Shown piece by piece: positions 39,120-47,542 of a stretch of 47,542 nucleotides of DNA. The notes beneath the pieces were generated by a model. That model had not been told where the DNA came from. It did no database searches and saw only the letters and a list, made by a program, of their open reading frames with translations. The position numbers and the translations under genes are program-made. This stretch comes from Deltaproteobacteria bacterium. GTDB taxonomy: Bacteria > Desulfobacterota > Syntrophia > Syntrophales > UBA8958. The DNA is taken from positions 1-47,542 of the forward strand of contig JAPLJZ010000161.1 of the NCBI GenBank assembly GCA_026388335.1. Direction: 5' to 3'. Every line of letters starts with the position of its first letter. Positions within the stretch are counted from its first letter, which is position 1.

Positions 39120-40114
39120 TGAGCGGGTACTCCGGTCTTTTTCACGACCAAACAGATCCCCGCCACAGCAAGGTCCCTGCTTGGTACAGTCCGATAATCT
39201 GCTGCCAGCTCATGCCGCCATTTATCGACAATCGCTACTGGCGTTTGCCATTGTTCCGAAGATATTTGATCGATTCTGACCAATTGGTCGAGTTCAATCC
39301 CCCCGACGAGGAACCATGCATAGAAATCATAAGATATGGTATTGTCCCGCGACAGATCATCAAGAACCTTGCGGTAGTCATGAATAAGAACCCTGTTCTG
39401 GTCCCCGGAATATCTTGTCATCATTCGATAGAGTGATCGAGGAACTGTGAGATATTTCAGAGGATGATAGCGAGGCTCAAACATGCCATGGTCTCTGAAA
39501 TCGATGCAATGGATCATCGTCCCATCTTCTTTCAGGCATTTGGTCATGTCGATCAGGCATCCCAGAGGATCATAAAGGTGTTCCATGACTGCGCAGGAAA
39601 CAATGGTGTCAAACATAGCGCCACTTTCGGCGACCTGCCGGAAAAAGTCTTCCGCGGGAAGTCCGATCTTCCATTCTATTCCATGGAGGTTTTTTTCGTC
39701 CCATGCCATTCCGTTTTTCAAGAATGCCAAGTCGAATTTATTAGATAGGACCTCATAGATACGCTTTTGCTTTTCCATATCGCGGGGTGCGTAGAACCGG
39801 TCAATCAGTTTCACTTCATCCGCGCCGGATTTCCGCATCAGCATCGCAACACCCGCACTATCTCCAGGACCAACTTCTACACAAACACCCATGAAACGGG
39901 AAAGATCTCCGTATTGACAATACCGCTGAAAAATATTTTCAATATGGCGGATTGATTCATCTATGCTAAGCTTGGCGTGGGAATGTCCACCGCCACCCCG
40001 GATCATGCCGAACTTCTGACGAATCTTCCAGAGAAAATTAGAAGCAATATAATTTAAGATACGAATGCCATAATGCCTGCGAAGGTGGCTGATTCTACTT
40101 GTACTTAGCACCAT
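39116..40114 (-). CDS. Class I SAM methyltransferase
   Basis: VCVEVGPGDSAGVAML, DTIVSCAVMEHLYDPLGCL, DGTMIHCIDFRDHGMF. Confidence 0.82.
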   Translation of the reverse strand: MVLSTSRISHLRRHYGIRILNYIASNFLWKIRQKFGMIRGGGGHSHAKLSIDESIRHIENIFQRYCQYGDLSRFMGVCVEVGPGDSAGVAMLMRKSGADEVKLIDRFYAPRDMEKQKRIYEVLSNKFDLAFLKNGMAWDEKNLHGIEWKIGLPAEDFFRQVAESGAMFDTIVSCAVMEHLYDPLGCLIDMTKCLKEDGTMIHCIDFRDHGMFEPRYHPLKYLTVPRSLYRMMTRYSGDQNRVLIHDYRKVLDDLSRDNTISYDFYAWFLVGGIELDQLVRIDQISSEQWQTPVAIVDKWRHELAADYRTVPSRDLAVAGICLVVKKTGVPAQ

Positions 40115-40117
40115 GTT

Positions 40118-40849
40118 TCAAAAATTTTTTTCGCAAAGAAAAAAGAGATTTGGAGAAACGATCTGCTCTCCCAGGCGACCCAACACGTAACGTAGAATTG
40201 ACTTCATGAGCAATTTTGGATGAATGCGAGCCCAATCAGGAAAAGCCCGGGGGTATGCTTCTCGGATGCAAAAACCACCTGTCGACAGAAGCGAAACCAA
40301 CTTATTCTTATCGAAACACTGATGATGGCCCCAGCGATGAAATACGATGTGGCAGCAAGGGCAGATAACCCGGTTTGCATTTAGATCTTCGTTGTAAGGA
40401 ACCGTACCGATAAAAATCCCTCCAGGCTTCAGAACACGACGAACTTCCGCTACTGCTTGAATTAGGGCATCGTCCATCAAGTGCTCGAGAACCTCGGTCA
40501 TAATAACGCCATCGAAGGCATTTGATGGAAAAGGGATGGCCTGGCAATAGCCGACTTGAGCTTTACTCCCCAATGGGATTTTTTCTTTCAACTGTTCAAT
40601 GGCTTTTTCGGAGGGATCAAGGGTATGGATGTCGATACCGTTCTTATGTAATCGTTCTTCCAGATAGCCATTGCCAACACCGATGTTCAGGATAGATTGA
40701 CCGTTTTTGAAATGTGACGCCAAGAAATCCAGGCGCGGGTAGCTCAGGTCAAAATATAAAACTGCGTCGCTCTGATAGTGTTCCCAAAGACAATCCTGCA
40801 TCTTTTGCGGGGTCGTTTCGTGACTGTGTGTAGGGCAAGGATCTTTCAT
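40118..40849 (-). CDS. Class I SAM methyltransferase
   Basis: ILNIGVGNGYLEERL, DGVIMTEVLEHLMDDAL, RVLKPGGIFIGTVPYNE. Confidence 0.88.
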   Translation of the reverse strand: MKDPCPTHSHETTPQKMQDCLWEHYQSDAVLYFDLSYPRLDFLASHFKNGQSILNIGVGNGYLEERLHKNGIDIHTLDPSEKAIEQLKEKIPLGSKAQVGYCQAIPFPSNAFDGVIMTEVLEHLMDDALIQAVAEVRRVLKPGGIFIGTVPYNEDLNANRVICPCCHIVFHRWGHHQCFDKNKLVSLLSTGGFCIREAYPRAFPDWARIHPKLLMKSILRYVLGRLGEQIVSPNLFFLCEKNF

Positions 40850-41130
40850 GTTTAACGCGATAAAGCCTGTTTTGAGGGCCTTTGATGTTCAGAGGGGATT
40901 TTCGATTCCCCAAGAATACGCTGGATATTCGGATTATGGGACATAGGTTCCTCGACTCCTTCTGCAAACCGGTCAGGGTGATCCCCTATTCCAGAGATCC
41001 TGCCTATATGCAAGAAAATCTTTACCATATGTTTATTTATGGGACGCATTGGCAAATATAGAAAGGTCCCCGGAACTCATAAAAGGAATACGCATGAAGT
41101 ATCTCCTTGCTGACCAGCGGTGCAGTTTTA

Positions 41131-42651
41131 TCATATGACATGGGGAGTCCTTTCTCGAAATCCATTGATATATTGGATAAATAAGCGCCGGACCTCAAGG
41201 GTGGACATTGATGTGACGATAATAGAAACCAAGGCCGTTACCAATATACCAATAAGCATGATCCAGATGTTTGTTATTGGATCAAGAATTATTCTGCCGA
41301 TCAGGGTGACGGCAAGTGCTGCAAACAACGGTCGACCTACATCTTGAGTGTACCAAAGCCCTAATTCCCCCGGTAGAGACTGCCGATGAATGATATGAAT
41401 AAGGGATAAGGTGTAGCTAATGTGGACTGCAACTAAACCAACAGCAGCGCCGTATACGCCATACATTTTTGTCCCGGCATATATAGTAACGGCCATGACC
41501 AGCATCACTATGAAGCTGATGAAAAAGATCGCCTTTACTCTACCGTTAGCATATTGCAGGCTTAATGACAGGTGTGATAGGCCATTTATCAATGTTGCGA
41601 TTGTCAGCAGCACCATGATTAAATATGTTTTTTGAGCAGTCAAAAGATCCTGTGTCCAGATCAACAGAATCTCTTTGGGAAAAAAAACCATAATGAGGCT
41701 TACCGGGATAATAATAACAGACATCAATTGACAACTTACATGATACAATCTGCGTAGCGAGACTGTATCATGTAACGCCACAAGCTGTACCATTCTTGGA
41801 TAAACTGCAATTACCAAAGGACTAATAAGACGACTGAAACTTGTCGCTGCTGTACTTGCGAGAGAGTAATAGCCAAACATTTCCAGGGATAGCAGTTTGC
41901 TTAAAATGATCTTGTCCATCTGTGAGATCAGCAGTCCTGCGATTGAGCTTCCCCCGGCACCTGCCGTAAAATGCCAGGTCCCTTTTAACAAACTCGTCTG
42001 AAATTGAGATTTCACACCTGTAGAGGGGATCTTTTCCCAAAGAAAGAGGGCGAGAATGCTTGTTTGGACAAAACTCGCCAGAATTTGCCAGGCAAAAAAG
42101 GCATTGAGCGTTGGGGAAATGAGCCAAAGGACAAGAATCGTACCAATGCAACGGAATGTAGCCATTCCTGCGGTGATAGCATTCAACAGGATCTGGTGCT
42201 GCAGACCGTTTAAGCCGGAAATGTAGAAACTAGACGGCCATTGTAGCGCAATAGATACACCCATGAGGATAACAGCATACTGGACAGTCTGTAAGGGCAG
42301 CTTGCCCGTTTTCAACCAGTCGTGGGCTATGGTATGGGATGCCGTAATCATGACCGTGCCTAACAACAAAGCGATCAGCCAAACAGGTATTTCAAGGGAT
42401 CGGACAAGATCTCGCGCTTCCTGCACTTTGCCTGGAAGTGCTGACAGACGTGCCAATTCTCGACCAAGGGTGACGGTCATCCCCATATCCAGGATGGAAA
42501 ACAGGGAGAAGAACATCACCGAAATTCCGATCAGGCCGTAGGCTTCAATTCCGATGAAATAAATATAGACGGGGATGACGATGATCGACAGCAAGGCCGA
42601 CCAGCCGTTCCCGGCAAGATTTGCAATGACGTTCCGTTTTATGAGACTCAT
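41131..42651 (-). CDS. O-antigen flippase-like membrane protein (Wzx/MATE-like)
   Basis: 506 aa, many TM segments; SLIKRNVIANLAGNGWSALLSIIVIPVYIYFIGIEAYGLIGI N-terminus typical of polysaccharide flippases. Confidence 0.85.
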   Translation of the reverse strand: MSLIKRNVIANLAGNGWSALLSIIVIPVYIYFIGIEAYGLIGISVMFFSLFSILDMGMTVTLGRELARLSALPGKVQEARDLVRSLEIPVWLIALLLGTVMITASHTIAHDWLKTGKLPLQTVQYAVILMGVSIALQWPSSFYISGLNGLQHQILLNAITAGMATFRCIGTILVLWLISPTLNAFFAWQILASFVQTSILALFLWEKIPSTGVKSQFQTSLLKGTWHFTAGAGGSSIAGLLISQMDKIILSKLLSLEMFGYYSLASTAATSFSRLISPLVIAVYPRMVQLVALHDTVSLRRLYHVSCQLMSVIIIPVSLIMVFFPKEILLIWTQDLLTAQKTYLIMVLLTIATLINGLSHLSLSLQYANGRVKAIFFISFIVMLVMAVTIYAGTKMYGVYGAAVGLVAVHISYTLSLIHIIHRQSLPGELGLWYTQDVGRPLFAALAVTLIGRIILDPITNIWIMLIGILVTALVSIIVTSMSTLEVRRLFIQYINGFRERTPHVI

Positions 42652-42667
42652 GGGAGTGGACGTCTTG

Positions 42668-44380
42668 TCAAGGGATGGTTTTGCCCCGTATCATTATTTT
42701 CTCGATGGCAAACGCAAACCCTGAACAGATAATAATCATATAGAATCCGTATCTAAGACGGGAAAGGGTTCCCACATTGGCATAAACGTAGGTAAAGACA
42801 ATAAGCCCAAAGGTGCTGTGGAGGGTAATGAGCCAGAATAGAAGGTTACTGCGGTTTTCCCAGAGGCACCAGATGAAGAACAAAAGACATGTATAAAAAA
42901 TAATCATCATGCCTCCTATCATGCGCTTACCTAAAGTACTTGCAGGCGTGCTGCCTTGCCTAAACCATTCCGACGGAAAGGGGCTGAGAAATGCGATCTG
43001 CATGGCACGGGGGAGATATTTCACAACAGCAACAAACGAGTTTAAGGAGGTGTAGCGGTCAATCGAAGTATTTCCTCCCGCACTGGCTGTTCCGAGACGG
43101 TACACCCACAATCCATATAGTTTATTATCTATGAAGGACGGTATATAGGAGGTTTGCTGCCAGTTGAGTACTTTATTTCTTTTTTCATTAAGTGCTTTAT
43201 TCCATTCCATGAGTCCCTCATGCCAAATAATTAGATCATGTAAATACTGTTTCTTCTCTTCTTTGGACAGTTGTCCAAGATTCACCTGACTGACCTTTTT
43301 CTTTTCAACAACCGTCCTAACTGCATTTATATTTTCTTCCGTTTTGTATTGGAAGAGATATTGGTGCTTTTCCTCTAAATACGTATGCAATGCTACTAAA
43401 TGGTGCAATATCTCTTTTATTTGGTTAGTATCTAACAATTTTTCCTGTTCAGTGATCCACCACTTTTCTTTTATTTGGTTAGTCTCAAATGATTTTTCCT
43501 GTTTGGTTATCTGCAGCTTTTCTTTTTCGGCAGCAGCCTGGCTTTGAGCATTCCATTCTGCACCCAGGAACATGAAAGGAACCTGAATGCCAATCATCAG
43601 ACAACTGGTTACGATGGTTGTCAAAAGCCAAGATGGATGATAATCCTTCACATGAATTAATACATAAATCACAATGACAGCAAACAGCAGGATGCATGCT
43701 ACAATGGCAACTTGATTCCAGTAAGGCCTTGATGCCCAGATGCCTAGCGACCCGGCAATAGTAAGCAGGAGGGAATATAAAAAATAGGTCCGTCGTTTTT
43801 TGATTAGGCCCTTAATTAAAAGATACCAGCCTGTCAGCATCATCAAATTCCCAAGGATATAAGTACCGTCTCGGTGGATTTGTGACGTCCATTCAAGAGA
43901 TGCCGGATTAAGCACAAAGAGACCGGCACCGCATGCTGCCGCCAGACGATTCCGGATAAAGGAGGAAAGCAGGAGATACACAAGACAGCCGGATGTTGCA
44001 TGAAGAACGGCATTAAATGGGATCATCGCATATGGTTCAGGCTTCCACAAATAATAAAATATGGATGTGATGCCGGCGGGATATAGCAACTGGGGACGTA
44101 GCTCCCAGGCAGTCCACCCTTTCTGCGCCATTTCCAGGGCTTTCCGGACGCCGATTCGGTGAAAGCCGGTAGAATCGGGCACGAATATACCGTGAGCCCA
44201 GAAAATACTCGGCATTACATGGGGTAAAATCATCTGAATGACAAGAGCAGAAAAGACTGTATAGGTAAAAAAAATGACCCACAGGCCCCACCAGGTGGTG
44301 CATAGAGAATGGATTGTTGCTTTTAAATTATTGGGTTGCATTGATATACTCGTTATGGTTTTTTTAAATTTTCCAATCAC
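42668..44380 (-). CDS. Large polytopic membrane protein with a Lys/Glu-rich coiled-coil-like loop; putative glycosyltransferase or polymerase
   Basis: Multi-TM with a charged insertion (AAAEKEKLQITKQEKSFETNQIKEKWW...). Confidence 0.55.
   Translation of the reverse strand: MIGKFKKTITSISMQPNNLKATIHSLCTTWWGLWVIFFTYTVFSALVIQMILPHVMPSIFWAHGIFVPDSTGFHRIGVRKALEMAQKGWTAWELRPQLLYPAGITSIFYYLWKPEPYAMIPFNAVLHATSGCLVYLLLSSFIRNRLAAACGAGLFVLNPASLEWTSQIHRDGTYILGNLMMLTGWYLLIKGLIKKRRTYFLYSLLLTIAGSLGIWASRPYWNQVAIVACILLFAVIVIYVLIHVKDYHPSWLLTTIVTSCLMIGIQVPFMFLGAEWNAQSQAAAEKEKLQITKQEKSFETNQIKEKWWITEQEKLLDTNQIKEILHHLVALHTYLEEKHQYLFQYKTEENINAVRTVVEKKKVSQVNLGQLSKEEKKQYLHDLIIWHEGLMEWNKALNEKRNKVLNWQQTSYIPSFIDNKLYGLWVYRLGTASAGGNTSIDRYTSLNSFVAVVKYLPRAMQIAFLSPFPSEWFRQGSTPASTLGKRMIGGMMIIFYTCLLFFIWCLWENRSNLLFWLITLHSTFGLIVFTYVYANVGTLSRLRYGFYMIIICSGFAFAIEKIMIRGKTIP
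43413..43520 (-). repeat. Two imperfect 54-bp tandem units inside the membrane-protein gene
   Basis: tcttttatttggttagt starts at 43413 and again at 43467; encodes ITKQEKSFETNQIKEKWW / ITEQEKLLDTNQIKEILH. Confidence 0.85.
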
Positions 44381-45053
44381 TCAGGAAGTAGTTAAACCGC
44401 GAGATGGGGTCCTGAATAGCGGATCTGTTTTTACGATAAAGGGAGTCAAACTCTCCTATATTGAGCTTTTCAAAGTAATCCATGTAACGAACTGATTCCT
44501 TAACAATTCCATTTAAATCGACCGCCTTGGTCTGCCATTGTGATGCAATAATATCCTTAATGGATGCTGATCGATTCGCTTTGTCAACAAACATCGTTCG
44601 TCGGTAAACATCGTATAAATGCCAGTCGTTATTGAAGTAAACTGCGGTAACGATGATGTGATTCGGTTTCGCTGCCGCAGGGCCATTGCATCTAAGCATA
44701 AATGCCTTTATACCGGCATAATTTGTGAGAGTAGCGAATACATCAGCCATCTGATCTTCAACACCATATCCACGAACGATGATGTGCCAGACGTGGTCGT
44801 CTATTATCGGCAGTTGTGGCGGTTGTTTTGCCACATGGCGGATCGTCCAGTTAAATATAGCTTCAACTTTCTGCTGATCATCCATTTTCTCCGTAACAAT
44901 CTGATTGACCAGCCATCGATAATGAAAGTGGCGCTCAAACAAGTCAAATGCCTTGAGGTATAGAGGAATGCGAATGGACTGGGTTTGATAATTGACGCCC
45001 TGCCGGGTGGTCGTTTCGATCGTGAAAAAAAATACAGAAAAATACAAATGCAA
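44364..45053 (-). CDS. Transglutaminase-like domain protein, probable inactive homologue; N-terminus probably extends to about 45094-45100 across a frameshift
   Basis: WHIIVRGYGVEDQMADVFATLTNYAGIKAFML resembles a transglutaminase-like core with Glu at the Cys position; downstream His (NHII) and Asp (YDVY). Confidence 0.6.
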   Translation of the reverse strand: MHLYFSVFFFTIETTTRQGVNYQTQSIRIPLYLKAFDLFERHFHYRWLVNQIVTEKMDDQQKVEAIFNWTIRHVAKQPPQLPIIDDHVWHIIVRGYGVEDQMADVFATLTNYAGIKAFMLRCNGPAAAKPNHIIVTAVYFNNDWHLYDVYRRTMFVDKANRSASIKDIIASQWQTKAVDLNGIVKESVRYMDYFEKLNIGEFDSLYRKNRSAIQDPISRFNYFLSDWKI

Positions 45054-45129
45054 CTGACGGCAATATACTTGAATAATTGTTTTTTCTTTAGCACGATCAT
45101 TCCTCCCGAAGGCATTGCCAATTGTCCAT

Positions 45130-46065
45130 TTATGTTGGCAATGGAACAGGAATTTTTAGATTCAGGCTTTGAAATACTTTTTTCGCTACTGTAGTGCCAA
45201 ATAATTTTCCCATTCCGTAGAACAGGATTTTCCGAAGGATGATCCTTGATTCGATTATAAAAAGCTCCGTCATGGCCTGAATCTTTTCCCACGCGCCAAG
45301 GGGTGATCGTAAAACGGAATAGGCTTGATTATAAGCCATTACAAAAAAAGGCAGATAAAACTTTGGATAGTGGTTTTGCGGATTCAGAAATTTATAATGC
45401 TGTGCAGGAGTTCGTACTTTTTCCCTTCCAAAATACCAAAAAAGGACCTCCGGTACCTCTGCAAATTTACCATAAAGGGACAATTCATTAAAAAAAGCTA
45501 TGTCCGATCCTAAATAATTTCTCCAGAGTCTCGTCTTTCGTGCCGCATCAGCTCTGATAAGTGCATAGAAAGCAACACAGGCAATTTCCTCCCCTGTACG
45601 ATAGGCGGCCAAAAAACGATCGACAGGTTTTGCCAGGCCTACAAGAGGTGTTATGTTCACATATTTTAACAAGTTATCCACATCATGAAGCACTAACGCT
45701 ATTTTTGATTGGCAAAGGACAACACCTTCATCTCTTTCTATTTCCTGGACACATTTCCGGATATAGGCGGGATGGCGTCGATCGTCCTGAGCAACCCAAG
45801 TGAAATATTTCCCTTTGGCCAAATGGAATGTGCGATTAAAATTGGCAACGGCGCCTGAGTTTTTTTGCATGGGATGGTATGATATCCTATTGTCTTTTTG
45901 CATCCAGCGGCGGCATATTTCAGGTGTTTCATCCGTAGAACCATCATCGGAAATAATGATTTCGATGTTCTGATACTCGGAAGCCACCATAGATGCCAGT
46001 GTAGCATCCAGCGTTTTTTCACCGTTATAAACAGGCATGCATATGCTGACTAAAGGATTACACAT
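45130..46065 (-). CDS. Glycosyltransferase family 2
   Basis: VSICMPVYNGEKTLDATLASMVASEYQNIEIIISDDGSTDETPEIC, FTWVAQDDRRHP. Confidence 0.92.
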   Translation of the reverse strand: MCNPLVSICMPVYNGEKTLDATLASMVASEYQNIEIIISDDGSTDETPEICRRWMQKDNRISYHPMQKNSGAVANFNRTFHLAKGKYFTWVAQDDRRHPAYIRKCVQEIERDEGVVLCQSKIALVLHDVDNLLKYVNITPLVGLAKPVDRFLAAYRTGEEIACVAFYALIRADAARKTRLWRNYLGSDIAFFNELSLYGKFAEVPEVLFWYFGREKVRTPAQHYKFLNPQNHYPKFYLPFFVMAYNQAYSVLRSPLGAWEKIQAMTELFIIESRIILRKILFYGMGKLFGTTVAKKVFQSLNLKIPVPLPT

Positions 46066-47040
46066 TTACTGAGCTGCCAAATACAAACATACCTGGTCAC
46101 CCAAACCCCGTCGGTTGTAATATAACGCCCTCAATTCGTCGAACTGCCTTGCGGGCAACTGCATCATGAATCTAATTATGCTTCTATGCTGAGCTCCGGA
46201 AATCAATGATTTGCCCTGACAGTACAAACGGCTGCCCCAGAATTGGAAACCGCTTGAATCATACCGAATTTTTCGGATCTTCAAGCCGGCCCGGTTTGCT
46301 ATCAGATTGATGCCCTTAATTGAATGCAGAAAAAGATGCCTGGGAGCATCAAGTTGGACCCATTCCTTTCCAAAAATAGACCACGCTTGTGAGCCCGCAA
46401 GGGGAATACGCATAATGATTTGACCGTTATCAGCAAGAAGTCGCTTCGCGTGATGTAGGGCGTTCTGCGGCAAAGCTAAATGCTCAAAGCTGTGATTGAA
46501 GATAATGATGTCATAGTGCTGATTGTCATCCATCTGTGAAATCTCTGACCGCTGAAAGGCATGGTCGGCGTCTTGCAGTAAATATTCCGGCAAAAAAGGA
46601 TCAATGCCGAATGCATTACCAAAACCGGAAATACGCAGTCGCTTTACATAAGTACCATTTCCACAACCCACATCAAGAATGCGCATCGCGGGAAACGGGG
46701 AGGGCGAAAGACGGAAAAATGCTTCAAGTCCAAGATCGACAGAGATAAAGGGATTCAATATCGTGTGGCATATATCCGATGTCAACTCCCCCTTTTCTGC
46801 CAACCATTTGGACAGCTTAGTGACCATTGATTCACGTGCGGTCAATTGATTCGAATGCGGACAGTAGGTACCTCTATAATATTTTCCCAACTCCTTAGAA
46901 GTTTCTTTAATATGCAATGTCCCACAGACTGAGCATTCAATATAGTCAAACTCGTCATTCGTTCCAAAATACTTTTCGCGAAAAACATGTTTTCGATTAT
47001 CCTTTTTATTCTGACAAATTCTGCAAGCCTTTTCCATCAA
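46066..47040 (-). CDS. Class I SAM methyltransferase with N-terminal zinc-binding motif
   Basis: CRICQNKK...CSVCGTLHI, ILDVGCGNGTYVKRL, FNHSFEHLALPQNAL, DAPRHLFLHS. Confidence 0.88.
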   Translation of the reverse strand: MMEKACRICQNKKDNRKHVFREKYFGTNDEFDYIECSVCGTLHIKETSKELGKYYRGTYCPHSNQLTARESMVTKLSKWLAEKGELTSDICHTILNPFISVDLGLEAFFRLSPSPFPAMRILDVGCGNGTYVKRLRISGFGNAFGIDPFLPEYLLQDADHAFQRSEISQMDDNQHYDIIIFNHSFEHLALPQNALHHAKRLLADNGQIIMRIPLAGSQAWSIFGKEWVQLDAPRHLFLHSIKGINLIANRAGLKIRKIRYDSSGFQFWGSRLYCQGKSLISGAQHRSIIRFMMQLPARQFDELRALYYNRRGLGDQVCLYLAAQ

Positions 47041-47417
47041 TTATCGCCTAGGCCTGCTTTTTCCCCATTCACCATATCGAGTCGTTTTTTGAGCATTGCC
47101 AAAAATGAATTAAATGTCCCCTTGACGTAACCGATTAATTTACCTATATCCATAATGAAGCCGACCAAGGGTAAGGTTAATATGGACAAGGGCTGCTCAT
47201 AAAAAAGGCGGAGGGTTTGAGATTTAAAAATAGGGATAATATATCCTCGTAAAATAATATAAATTGAACAAAGAATCAGTCCCGTCCTAATGTTGATATA
47301 TTGCAATAATTTGTCAATATGTGCGAGAGGGATATAATCATTGTATGGCCATGGCCTTAGAAATCCAACCTTTATAAAATAAAGGGCCGCTATAACTAAA
47401 ACCTGAATCCGTGGCAC
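47037..47417 (-). CDS. Small membrane protein or C-terminal fragment of a membrane-associated (GT2-type) protein
   Basis: Hydrophobic C-terminus LSILTLPLVGFIMDIGKLIGYVKGTF resembles GT2 C-termini; start is GTG; upstream gene runs to the window edge in another frame. Confidence 0.4.
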   Translation of the reverse strand: MPRIQVLVIAALYFIKVGFLRPWPYNDYIPLAHIDKLLQYINIRTGLILCSIYIILRGYIIPIFKSQTLRLFYEQPLSILTLPLVGFIMDIGKLIGYVKGTFNSFLAMLKKRLDMVNGEKAGLGDN

Positions 47418-47542
47418 TAAATGTGCGAGTTAGCTGAAATAGCCAAAAATCAACCCTTGATCGATTTATCCTCATTCGAAGATAGAACGGTCTGCCCATT
47501 ATCCAGCGATCAGAGAGGGACATGATGCTTCAACTCATCAAT

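Noticed and set aside
1-47542. tRNA/rRNA genes, transposases, JUMPstart/ops elements
   Set aside because: None recognized on reading; absence is not proven without tRNAscan/Rfam/ISfinder searches

Overview
The window looks like a lipopolysaccharide (LPS) biosynthesis locus of a Gram-negative bacterium, possibly Desulfobacterota-like (taxon not testable here). The plus-strand block (3-10758) carries lipid A and inner-core genes: msbA, lpxK, an lpxL-type acyltransferase, waaF, gmhB, waaC and a Trm112-like protein. It is interrupted by an unusual insert: a secreted Skp/OmpH-like + CARDB-like + caspase-like (C14) fusion protein, a small conserved protein with an apparent frameshift, and a secreted DUF4384-type protein. 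A long minus-strand block (10730-47417) follows, converging on the first. It is an O-antigen-like cluster with a GT9, a WecA/WbpL-like initiating transferase, SDR epimerases, an AsnB-type amidotransferase, nucleotide-sugar modifying enzymes, many GT2/GT4 transferases, seven SAM-methyltransferase loci, a split transketolase, a Wzx-like flippase, two polyprenyl-P-sugar synthase-like GT2s, four polytopic ArnT/PMT-like proteins, a secreted pentapeptide-repeat protein and a transglutaminase-like protein lacking the usual catalytic Cys. Apparent 1-nt indels affect at least three genes (about 6781, 30890 and 45025). All family calls come from reading motifs, with no database search.
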